A program made the position numbers and the translations under genes. A model generated the notes under the pieces. The model searched no databases. It saw nothing but the letters and a program-made list of their open reading frames with translations, and was not told the DNA's origin. A DNA stretch of 14,356 nucleotides from assembly GCF_946479975.1 (NCBI RefSeq), contig NZ_CAMLIX010000132.1, positions 1-14,356 on the forward strand, written 5' to 3'. Positions 8,201 through 14,356 of this stretch are shown piece after piece; within the stretch, counting starts at the first letter, position 1; each line of letters starts with the position of its first letter. Origin of the DNA: an uncultured Flavobacterium sp. (GTDB lineage Bacteria; Bacteroidota; Bacteroidia; Flavobacteriales; Flavobacteriaceae).

Positions 8201-10918
8201 GAATGGGGACGTTATTTAATTCGTGTTCAAGATGCTGAGAGCGGACACGCAAGTTCATTAACCGTAAATATCGACTGGCCAATTTGGTCTGGAAAAACGA
8301 GAAACAGAGATGCTTCGACAGCAAATATGTTGGTTTTTTCAACCGATAAGAAAAACTATGCAGTTGGAGAAAAAGCACAGATTTCTTTCCCATCAAGTGA
8401 AGGCGGAAGAGCTTTAATTTCTGTAGAAAACGGATCAAGAGTCGTGCAGACTATTTGGGCTGAAACCAAAAAAGGAGAAACAAAAGTTGAGATCCCAATT
8501 ACGGGCGCCATGGCACCAAATGTATATTTCAATATTACATTACTACAGCCTCATGCTTCAACTAAAAACGATTCGCCAATTCGTATGTATGGAATTGTTC
8601 CGATTGAAGTGGTAGATAAAAATACGATTTTGGCACCAACGCTTTCGATGCCTGATGTTTTAAAACCAGAACAAGCTTTTACAGTAAAAGTGGGTGAGAA
8701 ATCAGGAAAAGAAATGACGTATACAATCGCAGTTGTTGATGAAGGTTTGCTGGATTTAACCCGTTTTAAAACTCCAAATGCATGGGACAGTTTCTATGTT
8801 CGCGAAGCTTTAGGTGTAAAAACTTGGGATATTTACGACGATGTAATTGGTGCTTATGGCGGAAAAATAAACCAGATTTTTAGTATTGGAGGTGATCAGG
8901 ATTTAGGCGGTGGAAAAGCGAAGAAAGCCAATCGATTTAAACCTGTTGTGTTGTATTATGGTCCATTTAAATTAGGAAAAGGAGAAACGAAATCACATGA
9001 GTTAAAACTTCCAAAATATATTGGATCGGTTAGAACTATGGTTGTTGCTGGAGATGCGAATACAAGTGCTTACGGAAGCGTTGAAAAAGCAACTCAGGTT
9101 AAGAGTCCGTTGATGGTTTTGGCTTCTCTTCCGAGAAAAATTTCACCATCAGAAAAAGTGACATTGCCAGTTACGGTTTTTGCAACTGAAAATAAAATCA
9201 AAAATGTTTCGATTCAGATCAAAACCAGCAACGGATTAAAAGTAATGGGAAGCGCGGTTCAAAGATTGAATTTTGCACAGCCAGATGAAAAAATGGCTTA
9301 TTTTAATTTGGTTGTAGGATCTGCAACCGGAATTGCAAAAGTTCAGGTAATTGCAACATCTGGAAGTGAGAAATCAGTTTATGATGTTGAAATCGACATG
9401 ACGAATCCGAATCCAGTTACAAGTACTTTTACTGATGTTGTTTTAACGCCAAACAGCTCAAAAACAATTTCATGGAAAACATTTGGAATTGCTGGAAGTA
9501 ACAAAGCAAGATTGGAAGTTTCGTCAATGCCATCGATGAATTTGAATGGAAGATTACAATTTTTGATTCAATATCCACATGGATGTGTAGAGCAGACAAC
9601 GTCATCTGTTTTCCCTCAATTGTATTTGGGCGATGTAGCAGATATTGATGCGAAACGTAAAGATTTGATTCAGAAAAATATTGCGGCCGGAATCGCTAGA
9701 TTGGGTAATTTCCAATTATCAAATGGCGGTCTGCCGTACTGGCAAGGAAATGCAATTGCAGATGATTGGGGAACTTCTTATGCGGGACATTTCTTAATTG
9801 AAGCAGAGAAAAAGGGATATGTATTGCCAATTAACTTTAAATCAAAATGGTTGGGTTATCAGCAGAAAGAGGCGAAACAATGGCGTTTTGAACCGAAATA
9901 CGGAAATGATTTAGCGCAGGCCTATCGTTTATACACTTTAGCTTTAGCAGGAAATGCCGATTTATCTGCAATGAATAGATTGAGAGAAACAAAAGGAATT
10001 TCTAATGAAAGTATGCTCCGATTAGCTGCAGCTTATGTTTTAGCCGGCCAAAAAGCAGCAGGACAAAGTTTATTCTTACGTACAAGTATAGATGGAAGTT
10101 CAGACGGTTACAGCTATTACTATTATGGTTCAAGCGAAAGAAACAGAGCTATGGCTTTGGAAACAATGTTGCTTTTAGATCAAAAACAAAAAGCTTTTGC
10201 AACAGCAACAAAATTAGCCAAAGAAATGTCGGCCAATCAATGGATGAGCACTCAGACGACAGCTTACTGCTTGTATGCGATGTCAAAATTTGCAGTGAGT
10301 AATGGTCCAAGAGGAATCAATATTCAATTCAGTAAAAACGGAAAAGGAGAAACTATAAACACAGGTAAATCGGTTGCAGATCGCAGTCTGTCTGTTGCTT
10401 CTGGAACAAATAGCATTACGCTGAAAAACAATAAAGCAAATACGGTTTATGTTCGTATATTGAATACTGGAATTCTGCCAATCGGACAAGAAAATGCAGT
10501 TCAAAGCGATGTAACGGCTTCTATTGTTTTCAAAAATAGAAAAGGAAGCGTAATTAATGTTTCCAAAATCAATCAAGGAACTGAATTTGTTGCTGAGGTT
10601 ACGATTAAAAACCAAAGAGGCGAAAGTGTTCAAAACGTGGCATTGTCGCAAATTCTGCCTTCTGGATTCGAAATTGTAAATACACGTTTCACCGATTATG
10701 GAGATGCTGTAAATAATATTGCTGATTATATTGATATCCGCGACGACAGAACAAATTTCTATTTCGGAATGAAAGCGAGAGAAACAAAAGTTTTTCGTAT
10801 TCTGCTAAACGCTTCGTATTTAGGAAATTATTACTTACCAGGATTACAATGCGAAGCGATGTATGATAATACATTCTTAGCAAGAACAAAAGGTTTCTGG
10901 GTTGAGGTGGTGAAGTAA
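5231..10918 (+). CDS. Alpha-2-macroglobulin family lipoprotein (thioester type)
   Basis: This is a bacterial alpha-2-macroglobulin of 1895 residues, longer than the E. coli homologue YfhM (about 1650). The family is thought to trap proteases in the periplasm through a bait region and a reactive thioester. The start is GTG. Residues 1-18 are a lipoprotein signal (basic MKVK, then a Phe/Val/Leu core) with lipid Cys19 in FQSCG. N-terminal macroglobulin-like beta domains follow. An MG2-type domain begins near 671 (FIYGERGVWRPGDNLYLSF). The A2M domain runs from about 1168 (VVDEGLLDLTRF), with a Gly/Lys-rich, bait-like segment at 1210-1237. The thioester domain carries CVEQ at 1452-1455 in YPHGCVEQTTSS and GGLPYWQGN downstream. 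A C-terminal MG domain ends in ARTKGFWVEVVK. Odd features are a Val/Ala/Asp repeat linker at 308-349 and an acidic Tyr-rich loop at 510-550 between Cys507 and Cys552. pbpC follows, as in many bacteria. Confidence 0.93.
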   Translation: MKVKGLFLVFFVFFIFQSCGRKSAADFNSDFSLFKDYITSFTGGIVSSDSDIRVVLAFDKNEWKPNQELDDDLFDISPSVNGKVIALSTNTLAFIPEKKLKAGTEYQVTLNLDKLTAIPKEKEAALSKFNFTVKTVRQDFTINTGDIQSYSKEYQYLNCTLKTADNIDLETAIKLVKAKHNGNDLKIKFDKNPALGKEFHFIIDSIQRQSEASNLEIIYDGNDFDIDQKGQIDFPITSINEFKVIKVEVPDGNNQQVLINFSEPLEKGQDFAGLVSIQNTNNLKFSTQGNLLKVYFTNQNAPKKEEPVAVAVEEPVAVAVDSAAVVVDSAAVAVDSAAAVVEDAVEYVPDEQPEQVVTGELLLEVFEGIESQYGKKLESKYTEKISFDQIKPNIRFVKNGTILPSSNNLKLNFEAVNLSAVDVKVYKIYKNNILQFLQYNELNGGQNLKKVAQPIAKTTLNLRESTLVNLTKWNTYALDLSKIIKPEPGAIYRVEFVYKKKYSLYKCETSDNSEDEAEEEEVDEDDVNYSGNSYDDYYYYDDYEWRESQDPCTGSYYYNARIATNILASDLGVIAKRGENKSYLFAVNNIVTTEPVSNARVDLYNFQQQKIATEATSSEGIASFQLDKFAYFAIVTLGDQSTYVKLDDGLSLSVSNFDVAGETLQKGLKGFIYGERGVWRPGDNLYLSFILNDAANKLPKSHPIKFRLNDPNGKTVYQTVQKTNELNHYAFIVPTNQDAPTGNWEAMVSVGGAKFYKSIKIETIKPNRLKIKNTFSRKTLSASYPNTDNLEVTWLHGAIAKNLNVEMQAKFSQQTTTFKGYEKYTFDDLARQFSTEEINVFSGKLNESGKASVNIQPRLQGQAPGMLRASFITKVYEEGGDFSTDVMSTIYSPYKTYVGVKTPELNKYNMLETRANNRFEVVTVDENGRPKSVRNLEVRIYKVDWRWWWDSSSDNLSNYNSSNSTTSYKTLLINTDSSGKGSFQFALSDEEWGRYLIRVQDAESGHASSLTVNIDWPIWSGKTRNRDASTANMLVFSTDKKNYAVGEKAQISFPSSEGGRALISVENGSRVVQTIWAETKKGETKVEIPITGAMAPNVYFNITLLQPHASTKNDSPIRMYGIVPIEVVDKNTILAPTLSMPDVLKPEQAFTVKVGEKSGKEMTYTIAVVDEGLLDLTRFKTPNAWDSFYVREALGVKTWDIYDDVIGAYGGKINQIFSIGGDQDLGGGKAKKANRFKPVVLYYGPFKLGKGETKSHELKLPKYIGSVRTMVVAGDANTSAYGSVEKATQVKSPLMVLASLPRKISPSEKVTLPVTVFATENKIKNVSIQIKTSNGLKVMGSAVQRLNFAQPDEKMAYFNLVVGSATGIAKVQVIATSGSEKSVYDVEIDMTNPNPVTSTFTDVVLTPNSSKTISWKTFGIAGSNKARLEVSSMPSMNLNGRLQFLIQYPHGCVEQTTSSVFPQLYLGDVADIDAKRKDLIQKNIAAGIARLGNFQLSNGGLPYWQGNAIADDWGTSYAGHFLIEAEKKGYVLPINFKSKWLGYQQKEAKQWRFEPKYGNDLAQAYRLYTLALAGNADLSAMNRLRETKGISNESMLRLAAAYVLAGQKAAGQSLFLRTSIDGSSDGYSYYYYGSSERNRAMALETMLLLDQKQKAFATATKLAKEMSANQWMSTQTTAYCLYAMSKFAVSNGPRGINIQFSKNGKGETINTGKSVADRSLSVASGTNSITLKNNKANTVYVRILNTGILPIGQENAVQSDVTASIVFKNRKGSVINVSKINQGTEFVAEVTIKNQRGESVQNVALSQILPSGFEIVNTRFTDYGDAVNNIADYIDIRDDRTNFYFGMKARETKVFRILLNASYLGNYYLPGLQCEAMYDNTFLARTKGFWVEVVK
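6152..6267 (+). repeat. In-frame 21-bp tandem repeats (VxVDSAA heptads)
   Basis: Three perfectly contiguous 21-bp units (6182-6202, 6203-6223, 6224-6244) each encode V-x-V-D-S-A-A. They are flanked by degenerate half-units (VAVAVEEP before, AVVEDAVE after). Units 1 and 3 differ at only two bases; unit 2 is more diverged but mostly at synonymous or V/A positions. The segment lies between two N-terminal domains of the macroglobulin protein and is probably a flexible linker. Confidence 0.85.
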
Positions 10919-10923
10919 AATGA

Positions 10924-10988
10924 TTTGCCACAGATTATAGGATTTAAAGGATTTTGTAATCTGTGTTAATCCATTAATCTGTGGCAAA
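10924..10988. repeat. Long inverted repeat (hairpin 1) between macroglobulin gene and pbpC
   Basis: The arms at 10924-10944 and 10968-10988 pair at 19 of 21 positions. The outer 14 bp (TTTGCCACAGATTA / TAATCTGTGGCAAA) are perfect, followed by a 2-bp mismatch and GGATT/AATCC. The loop is 23 nt and itself contains another AATCTGTG. It begins 5 bp after the macroglobulin stop. It lacks a GC-rich stem plus U-tract, so it is not a typical terminator. It looks like an interspersed repeat or an mRNA-processing hairpin. Confidence 0.85.
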
Positions 10989-11008
10989 AAACTTTGTAAA
11001 AAGGTTCC

Positions 11009-11056
11009 CGCAGATTTTGCAGATCAAGCCGATAAATTAAATCTGCTAAATCTGCG
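11009..11056. repeat. Inverted repeat (hairpin 2), related to hairpin 1
   Basis: The arms at 11009-11024 and 11041-11056 pair at 15 of 16 positions (CGCAGATTT, one mismatch, GCAGAT) around a 16-nt loop. The outer arm resembles hairpin 1 (CACAGATT versus CGCAGATT). Both hairpins are followed by nearly the same tail: GC, six or seven A, then CTTTGT (10984-10997 and 11058-11072), offset by 74 bp. This indicates a degenerate tandem repeat unit of hairpin plus tail. Confidence 0.8.
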
Positions 11057-11066
11057 AGCAAAAAAA

Positions 11067-11103
11067 CTTTGTGAACTTTGCGTAAATCTTTGCGTGCTTT
11101 GCG
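11067..11103 (+). repeat. CTTTGCG heptamer cluster before pbpC
   Basis: CTTTGTG at 11067 is followed by exact CTTTGCG copies at 11076, 11088 and 11097, so the spacing is 9, 12 and 9 bp. The cluster ends 14 bp before the pbpC start. Similar runs rich in GCAAAG occur, as I recall, in Flavobacterium intergenic repeats. A role in pbpC expression is possible but not shown. Confidence 0.75.
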
Positions 11104-11117
11104 GTTAAAAAAAATAA

Positions 11118-13496
11118 GTGTTGAAAAATAAACTAAAAACCTTCCTCCAGCGCATTATCACCTGGATAAAAAAAAACAAAATAAAATCAGCAATTGCATT
11201 TATGCTCTTGCTGATTTACTATTTTTCGATACCTCGAACTTTATTCAAAGAACCTTATTCGACTGTAATAGAAAGTAAAGAGGGAGAATTACTCGGCGCT
11301 AAAATTGCGAGAGACGGACAATGGCGTTTTCCTGCACAAGACAGCGTTCCGGATAAATTCAAGAAATGCATCGTTTATTTTGAAGACGAATATTTCTATA
11401 AACACCCCGGTTTTAATCCTGGAGCAATGATTAATGCTTTCAAACAAAATAAGAAAGCAGGAAAAGTAGTCAGAGGAGGAAGCACGCTGACGCAGCAAGT
11501 TATAAGATTATCCCGAAAAGGAAAAAACAGAACTTACTTCGAAAAACTAATAGAAATTATTCTTGCAACCAGATTAGAATTAGGTTATTCTAAAGATGAA
11601 ATCCTCGAAATGTACGCGGCACACGCGCCATTTGGAGGAAACGTTGTGGGATTAGAAATGGCTTCTTGGCGTTATTTTGGAGTTCAGTCCAATCAATTGT
11701 CATGGGCAGAAAATGCTGTTTTAGCTGTTTTGCCGAATGCTCCAAGTTTGATTTATCCAGGAAAAAACCAAATAAAACTATTAAAGAAAAGAAACCGACT
11801 TCTTTTAAAATTACATCAAGAAGGCATAATCGATAAACAGACTTACGAACTTTCGATAGAAGAACCTTTACCACAAAAACCATATGATTTACCTCAAATT
11901 GCGCCACATTTACTGCAAAGAGTGGCTAAAAGTGAAGAAGGAACAAGAGTAAAAACCACGATTGATTATGCTTTACAAAACAGAGTCAATCAAATTGCGA
12001 GATATTATTACAATCAATACAAACAAAATGAAGTTCACAATCTGGCAATTTTAGTAATTGATGTTCAGAGTAGAAACGTAATGAGTTATGTTGGAAATTC
12101 TCCCGCCGATGCCGATCATCAAAAAGATGTAGATATTATTGATGCGCCAAGAAGTACAGGAAGTATTTTAAAACCGCTATTATATGGCGCGATGCTGGAT
12201 GACGGCGAATTATTGCCAAATACTTTAATTGCTGATGTTCCAACACAGATTTCAGGTTATACACCACAGAATTTCAATCTGACTTTCGACGGAGCAGTTC
12301 CGGCACATCGTGCATTGTCGCGCTCATTAAATATTCCAGCAGTTTTAATGCTTCAGGATTTTAGCGTAAACAAATTTTACGAAGAACTACAGAAATTTAA
12401 ATTAAAGAATATTAATAAAACACCAGATCATTATGGTCTTTCGTTGATTTTAGGAGGTGCAGAAAGTAATTTGTGGGATTTGTGTAGAACGTATGCGAAT
12501 CTTTCGTCTACGGTTAATTATTTCAATAAAAATAACGGACAATACAGAACAAACGAATTCACAGAACTTAATTATAAAAACGATTTTAAACCCGATTTTG
12601 GATCAGAAACCAATCAGAAAAATATATTAGGAGCAGGATCAATTTGGCTGACTTACAAAGCAATGGAAGAAGTCAACAGACCAGAAGGAGACGAAGCTTG
12701 GAAATTTTATGATAGCTCACTTAAAATTGCTTGGAAAACCGGAACCAGTTTCGGAAATAGAGATGCGTGGGCAATTGGAACAAATTCAAGATATGTAGTT
12801 GGGATTTGGGTTGGAAACGCAACAGGCGAGGGAAGACCAACTTTGACAGGAGTTACAAGTGCAGCCCCAATTTTGTTCGATGTCTTTAATTTACTGCCAA
12901 GACAAAGATGGTTTGATACTCCGTATAATGATTTAGCTGAGGTTGAAGTTTGTCGTTTAAGTGGTTATTTAGCTAAAGATAATTGTCAGAAAATCAAACA
13001 ATGGGTTCCAAAAAAGGGAAAATCGACAAAAGTTTGTCCGTATCATAAAACGATTCATTTAGATAGGACAGAGCAGTTTCAGGTAAATAGCAGCTGCGAA
13101 AATGTCGATAATATAGTGACCAAAAACTGGTTTGTACTGCCTCCAGTTATGGCATGGTATTACAAAAGTCAGCATATAGAATATTTGCCATTACCTCCAT
13201 TTAAAGAAGGCTGTGAAGGAACTCAAACCACAACAATGGATTTTATTTATCCGAAAGCAAATAGTAAAATATATTTGACGAAGGATTTTAACAGTAATGT
13301 GCAGCCGGTAATTTTAAAAGTTGCGTATTCAGAAAGGGATAAAGAATTATTTTGGTATATTGATAATGTGTTCAAAGCCACAACAAAAACATTTCATGAG
13401 TTGCCAATCACGCCAACAACAGGAACACATTATATTACAGTCGTTGATGCTTCTGGAAATGAAATTAGAAGAAAAATTGAAATTGTAAGGGAATAA
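11118..13496 (+). CDS. pbpC: Penicillin-binding protein 1C
   Basis: This bifunctional class A peptidoglycan synthase has 792 residues. Lys-rich residues 1-24 lead into one transmembrane helix at about 22-37, so the enzyme is anchored in the inner membrane facing the periplasm. The GT51 glycosyltransferase domain shows catalytic Glu89 in EDEYFYKH (89-96), GGSTLTQQ at 120-127, and the RKGKNRTYFEKLIE and EILEMYAAHAPFGGN segments. The transpeptidase has all three motifs: S349-I-L-K352, S403-L-N405 and K540-T-G-T-S. The C-terminal 90 or so residues (MDFIYPKANSKIYL onward) match the PBP1C-specific BiPBP_C domain. Neighbouring macroglobulin and pbpC genes are a known pairing. PBP1C is thought to repair the wall where the trap acts. 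The start is uncertain: GTG at 11118 and TTG at 11121 are adjacent, and the TTG gives MKNK, closer to homologues I recall. No A-G-rich ribosome site is seen. Confidence 0.95.
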   Translation: MLKNKLKTFLQRIITWIKKNKIKSAIAFMLLLIYYFSIPRTLFKEPYSTVIESKEGELLGAKIARDGQWRFPAQDSVPDKFKKCIVYFEDEYFYKHPGFNPGAMINAFKQNKKAGKVVRGGSTLTQQVIRLSRKGKNRTYFEKLIEIILATRLELGYSKDEILEMYAAHAPFGGNVVGLEMASWRYFGVQSNQLSWAENAVLAVLPNAPSLIYPGKNQIKLLKKRNRLLLKLHQEGIIDKQTYELSIEEPLPQKPYDLPQIAPHLLQRVAKSEEGTRVKTTIDYALQNRVNQIARYYYNQYKQNEVHNLAILVIDVQSRNVMSYVGNSPADADHQKDVDIIDAPRSTGSILKPLLYGAMLDDGELLPNTLIADVPTQISGYTPQNFNLTFDGAVPAHRALSRSLNIPAVLMLQDFSVNKFYEELQKFKLKNINKTPDHYGLSLILGGAESNLWDLCRTYANLSSTVNYFNKNNGQYRTNEFTELNYKNDFKPDFGSETNQKNILGAGSIWLTYKAMEEVNRPEGDEAWKFYDSSLKIAWKTGTSFGNRDAWAIGTNSRYVVGIWVGNATGEGRPTLTGVTSAAPILFDVFNLLPRQRWFDTPYNDLAEVEVCRLSGYLAKDNCQKIKQWVPKKGKSTKVCPYHKTIHLDRTEQFQVNSSCENVDNIVTKNWFVLPPVMAWYYKSQHIEYLPLPPFKEGCEGTQTTTMDFIYPKANSKIYLTKDFNSNVQPVILKVAYSERDKELFWYIDNVFKATTKTFHELPITPTTGTHYITVVDASGNEIRRKIEIVRE

Positions 13497-13505
13497 ATAT
13501 TGAAA

Positions 13506-13535
13506 AATTCCAATTTTTTAAATTCCAAATTCCAA
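13506..13535. repeat. AATTCCAA short repeats downstream of pbpC
   Basis: AATTCCAA occurs at 13506-13513, 13521-13528 and 13528-13535. The first copy also forms a 7-bp AT-only inverted repeat (AAAAATT-CC-AATTTTT, 13503-13518). They lie in the 186-bp gap between pbpC and rng, which otherwise holds no gene. Such runs are familiar from Flavobacterium intergenic regions, as I recall. Confidence 0.7.
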
Positions 13536-13550
13536 AACTGAAAATCCTTA

Positions 13551-13569
13551 GACTTCGCTCAGGAGGACA
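13551..13569. repeat. Possible dispersed repeat fragment (GAGCGAAGTC type)
   Basis: Read on the minus strand this is TGTCCTCCTGAGCGAAGTC. I recall a widespread Bacteroidetes intergenic repeat close to TGTCATCCTGAGCGAAGTC; this copy would differ at one base. It occurs once in the window, so repetition cannot be shown here. Confidence 0.4.
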
Positions 13570-13604
13570 TAAAAGTGTTTAATTTTTCGTCATGATTATA
13601 AAAT

Positions 13605-13620
13605 AATTCGTGAATTCGTG
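13605..13620. repeat. Tandem AATTCGTG pair
   Basis: Two exact, contiguous copies of AATTCGTG (13605-13612 and 13613-13620) are followed by TCGT. This is the third short repeat type within 120 bp of the pbpC-rng gap. Confidence 0.7.
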
Positions 13621-13649
13621 TCGTAAAAAACTAAAAAAAAAGTCACAAA

Positions 13650-13679
13650 AAAACCGCCAATCTTTCGAAAGGCGGTTTT
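13650..13679. terminator. Bidirectional rho-independent terminator between pbpC and rng
   Basis: A 9-bp perfect stem, AAAACCGCC (13650-13658) with GGCGGTTTT (13671-13679), encloses a 12-nt loop that contains the self-complementary CTTTCGAAAG (13662-13671, which shares its last G with the stem). The plus strand continues GTTTTA, giving a short U-tract for pbpC. On the minus strand the stem is followed by a T-rich run (from the A runs at 13625-13650), which serves rng, whose stop codon is at 13683-13685. Shared terminators are usual between convergent genes. Confidence 0.9.
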
Positions 13680-13682
13680 GTT

Positions 13683-14356
13683 TTATTCTGAAATAACATT
13701 TCCTTTTTTATCGTAGAAATGATATTCTAAGTACGTGTAAGCGTCACGAGGTATGATTTTCACCCATTTCTTATGTTCAAAAAACCATTTTGAACGTAAT
13801 GATGGAAAACCTTTGCTGAGGTATGCAGCCACAAACGGGTGTGTGTTAAGCACAACTTTATTGTGGGTTTTTAAAAGTCTTTCTAAATCAGAAGTAATCT
13901 TATCAATAATTAAAATTGGCGCTTCGATTTCGCCATTTTCTTTGTTCGGATCTTCTTCTCTAGTTTTAATATTAACTTCTGGTCTTACGCGCTGTCTTGT
14001 AATTTGGACCAAACCAAATTTACTCGGCGGTAATATTTTATGTTTTGCTTTATCGTCGCTCATTTCTTCTCGCAAGAAGTCGAACAAAACTTTCCTGTTT
14101 TCTGGATTAGACATATCGATAAAATCAACTACGATTATGCCGCCCATATCACGAAGACGAAGTTGTCTTGCGATTTCTGCTGCGGCAATCATATTCACTT
14201 CCATGGCTGTATCTTCCTGGTTGGTTGCTTTGTTAGAACGGTTTCCGCTATTCACGTCTATAACGTGCAATGCTTCAGTGTGTTCTATAATAAGATAAGC
14301 ACCTTTACTCATGGAAACAGTTCGGCCAAAAGAAGTTTTGATTTGTCTCTCTATAT
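13683..14356 (-). CDS. rng: Ribonuclease E/G family protein (N-terminus beyond right edge)
   Basis: This is the C-terminal 223 residues of an RNase G-like endoribonuclease, which processes rRNA precursors and starts mRNA decay by cutting AU-rich single-stranded RNA. The frame is open past the internal ATG at 14310-14312 to the edge (visible residues IERQIKTSFGRTVS precede it). That Met is therefore not the start, and the S1 domain lies outside the window. The catalytic metal-binding aspartates are present: Asp33 in HVIDVNSGNR and Asp77 in VVDFIDM, 44 residues apart, close to the E. coli spacing (D303, D346). The linking helix AAAEIARQLRLRDMGGIIVVDF is highly conserved. After RQRVRPE the usual zinc-link CPxCxG is absent: the visible protein has no cysteine, and a REEDPNKENGEIE segment takes its place. 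The C-terminal small domain (NTHPFVAAYLSKGFPSLR onward) is intact. The terminator follows directly. Confidence 0.93.
   Translation of the reverse strand, partial: IERQIKTSFGRTVSMSKGAYLIIEHTEALHVIDVNSGNRSNKATNQEDTAMEVNMIAAAEIARQLRLRDMGGIIVVDFIDMSNPENRKVLFDFLREEMSDDKAKHKILPPSKFGLVQITRQRVRPEVNIKTREEDPNKENGEIEAPILIIDKITSDLERLLKTHNKVVLNTHPFVAAYLSKGFPSLRSKWFFEHKKWVKIIPRDAYTYLEYHFYDKKGNVISE

Noticed and set aside
10924..11056. CRISPR-like array
   Set aside because: There are only two units. They are palindromic across their whole length with loops of different size, there are no equal spacers, and no cas gene is present.
10984..11072. Rho-independent terminator after the macroglobulin gene
   Set aside because: The hairpins are AT-rich with long loops and are followed by A-runs, not U-runs, on the coding strand.
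13753..14298. Plus-strand open frame of 181 codons opposite rng
   Set aside because: It is fully antisense to a highly conserved ribonuclease domain, and its protein has no recognisable family pattern.
14310..14312. ATG as the true start of rng
   Set aside because: Conserved family sequence (QIKTSFGRTV) continues in frame upstream to the window edge, so the gene is cut by the edge.

Overview
The window reads as chromosomal DNA of a Flavobacterium-like member of the Bacteroidetes. The base composition is AT-rich. Two genes have the Bacteroidetes -7 box TAnnTTTG just upstream of their start. Shine-Dalgarno sequences are absent or weak. The protein set is also typical of the group: a DUF3078 protein, a Bacteroidetes-type short-loop DXS, a TonB-C-like lipoprotein, a very long alpha-2-macroglobulin lipoprotein paired with PBP1C, and an RNase E/G without its cysteine motif.

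Layout. Positions 1-3915 hold four minus-strand genes: a secreted DUF3078 protein cut by the left edge, dxs, a small membrane protein with an N-terminal four-cysteine module, and a lipoprotein with a TonB-C-like domain. A 60-bp divergent intergenic region leads into plus-strand tadA and, 15 bp later, a SUKH-like protein. After 163 bp of AT-rich DNA come the 1895-residue alpha-2-macroglobulin lipoprotein and pbpC. These two are separated by 199 bp filled with two related hairpins and a cluster of CTTTGCG heptamers. A 186-bp repeat-rich spacer ending in a strong terminator then separates pbpC from a convergent RNase G gene that runs off the right edge. No stretch longer than about 200 bp lacks a gene.

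Function. Most of the window is housekeeping: isoprenoid precursor synthesis (dxs), tRNA wobble A-to-I editing (tadA), and RNA processing (rng). The one clear system is the alpha-2-macroglobulin/PBP1C pair. In the accepted model, a lipid-anchored thioester protein traps foreign proteases that breach the envelope, while PBP1C repairs peptidoglycan. This copy keeps the CVEQ thioester motif. It carries two unusual low-complexity inserts: a valine/alanine/aspartate heptad repeat, and a very acidic, tyrosine-rich loop bracketed by two cysteines.

I see no tRNA, rRNA, CRISPR array, transposase, integrase or phage gene. The least explained parts are the two intergenic repeat mosaics around pbpC, the two-gene membrane module at 2570-3915, and the macroglobulin inserts. 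I do not see evidence for a wholly new multi-gene system.
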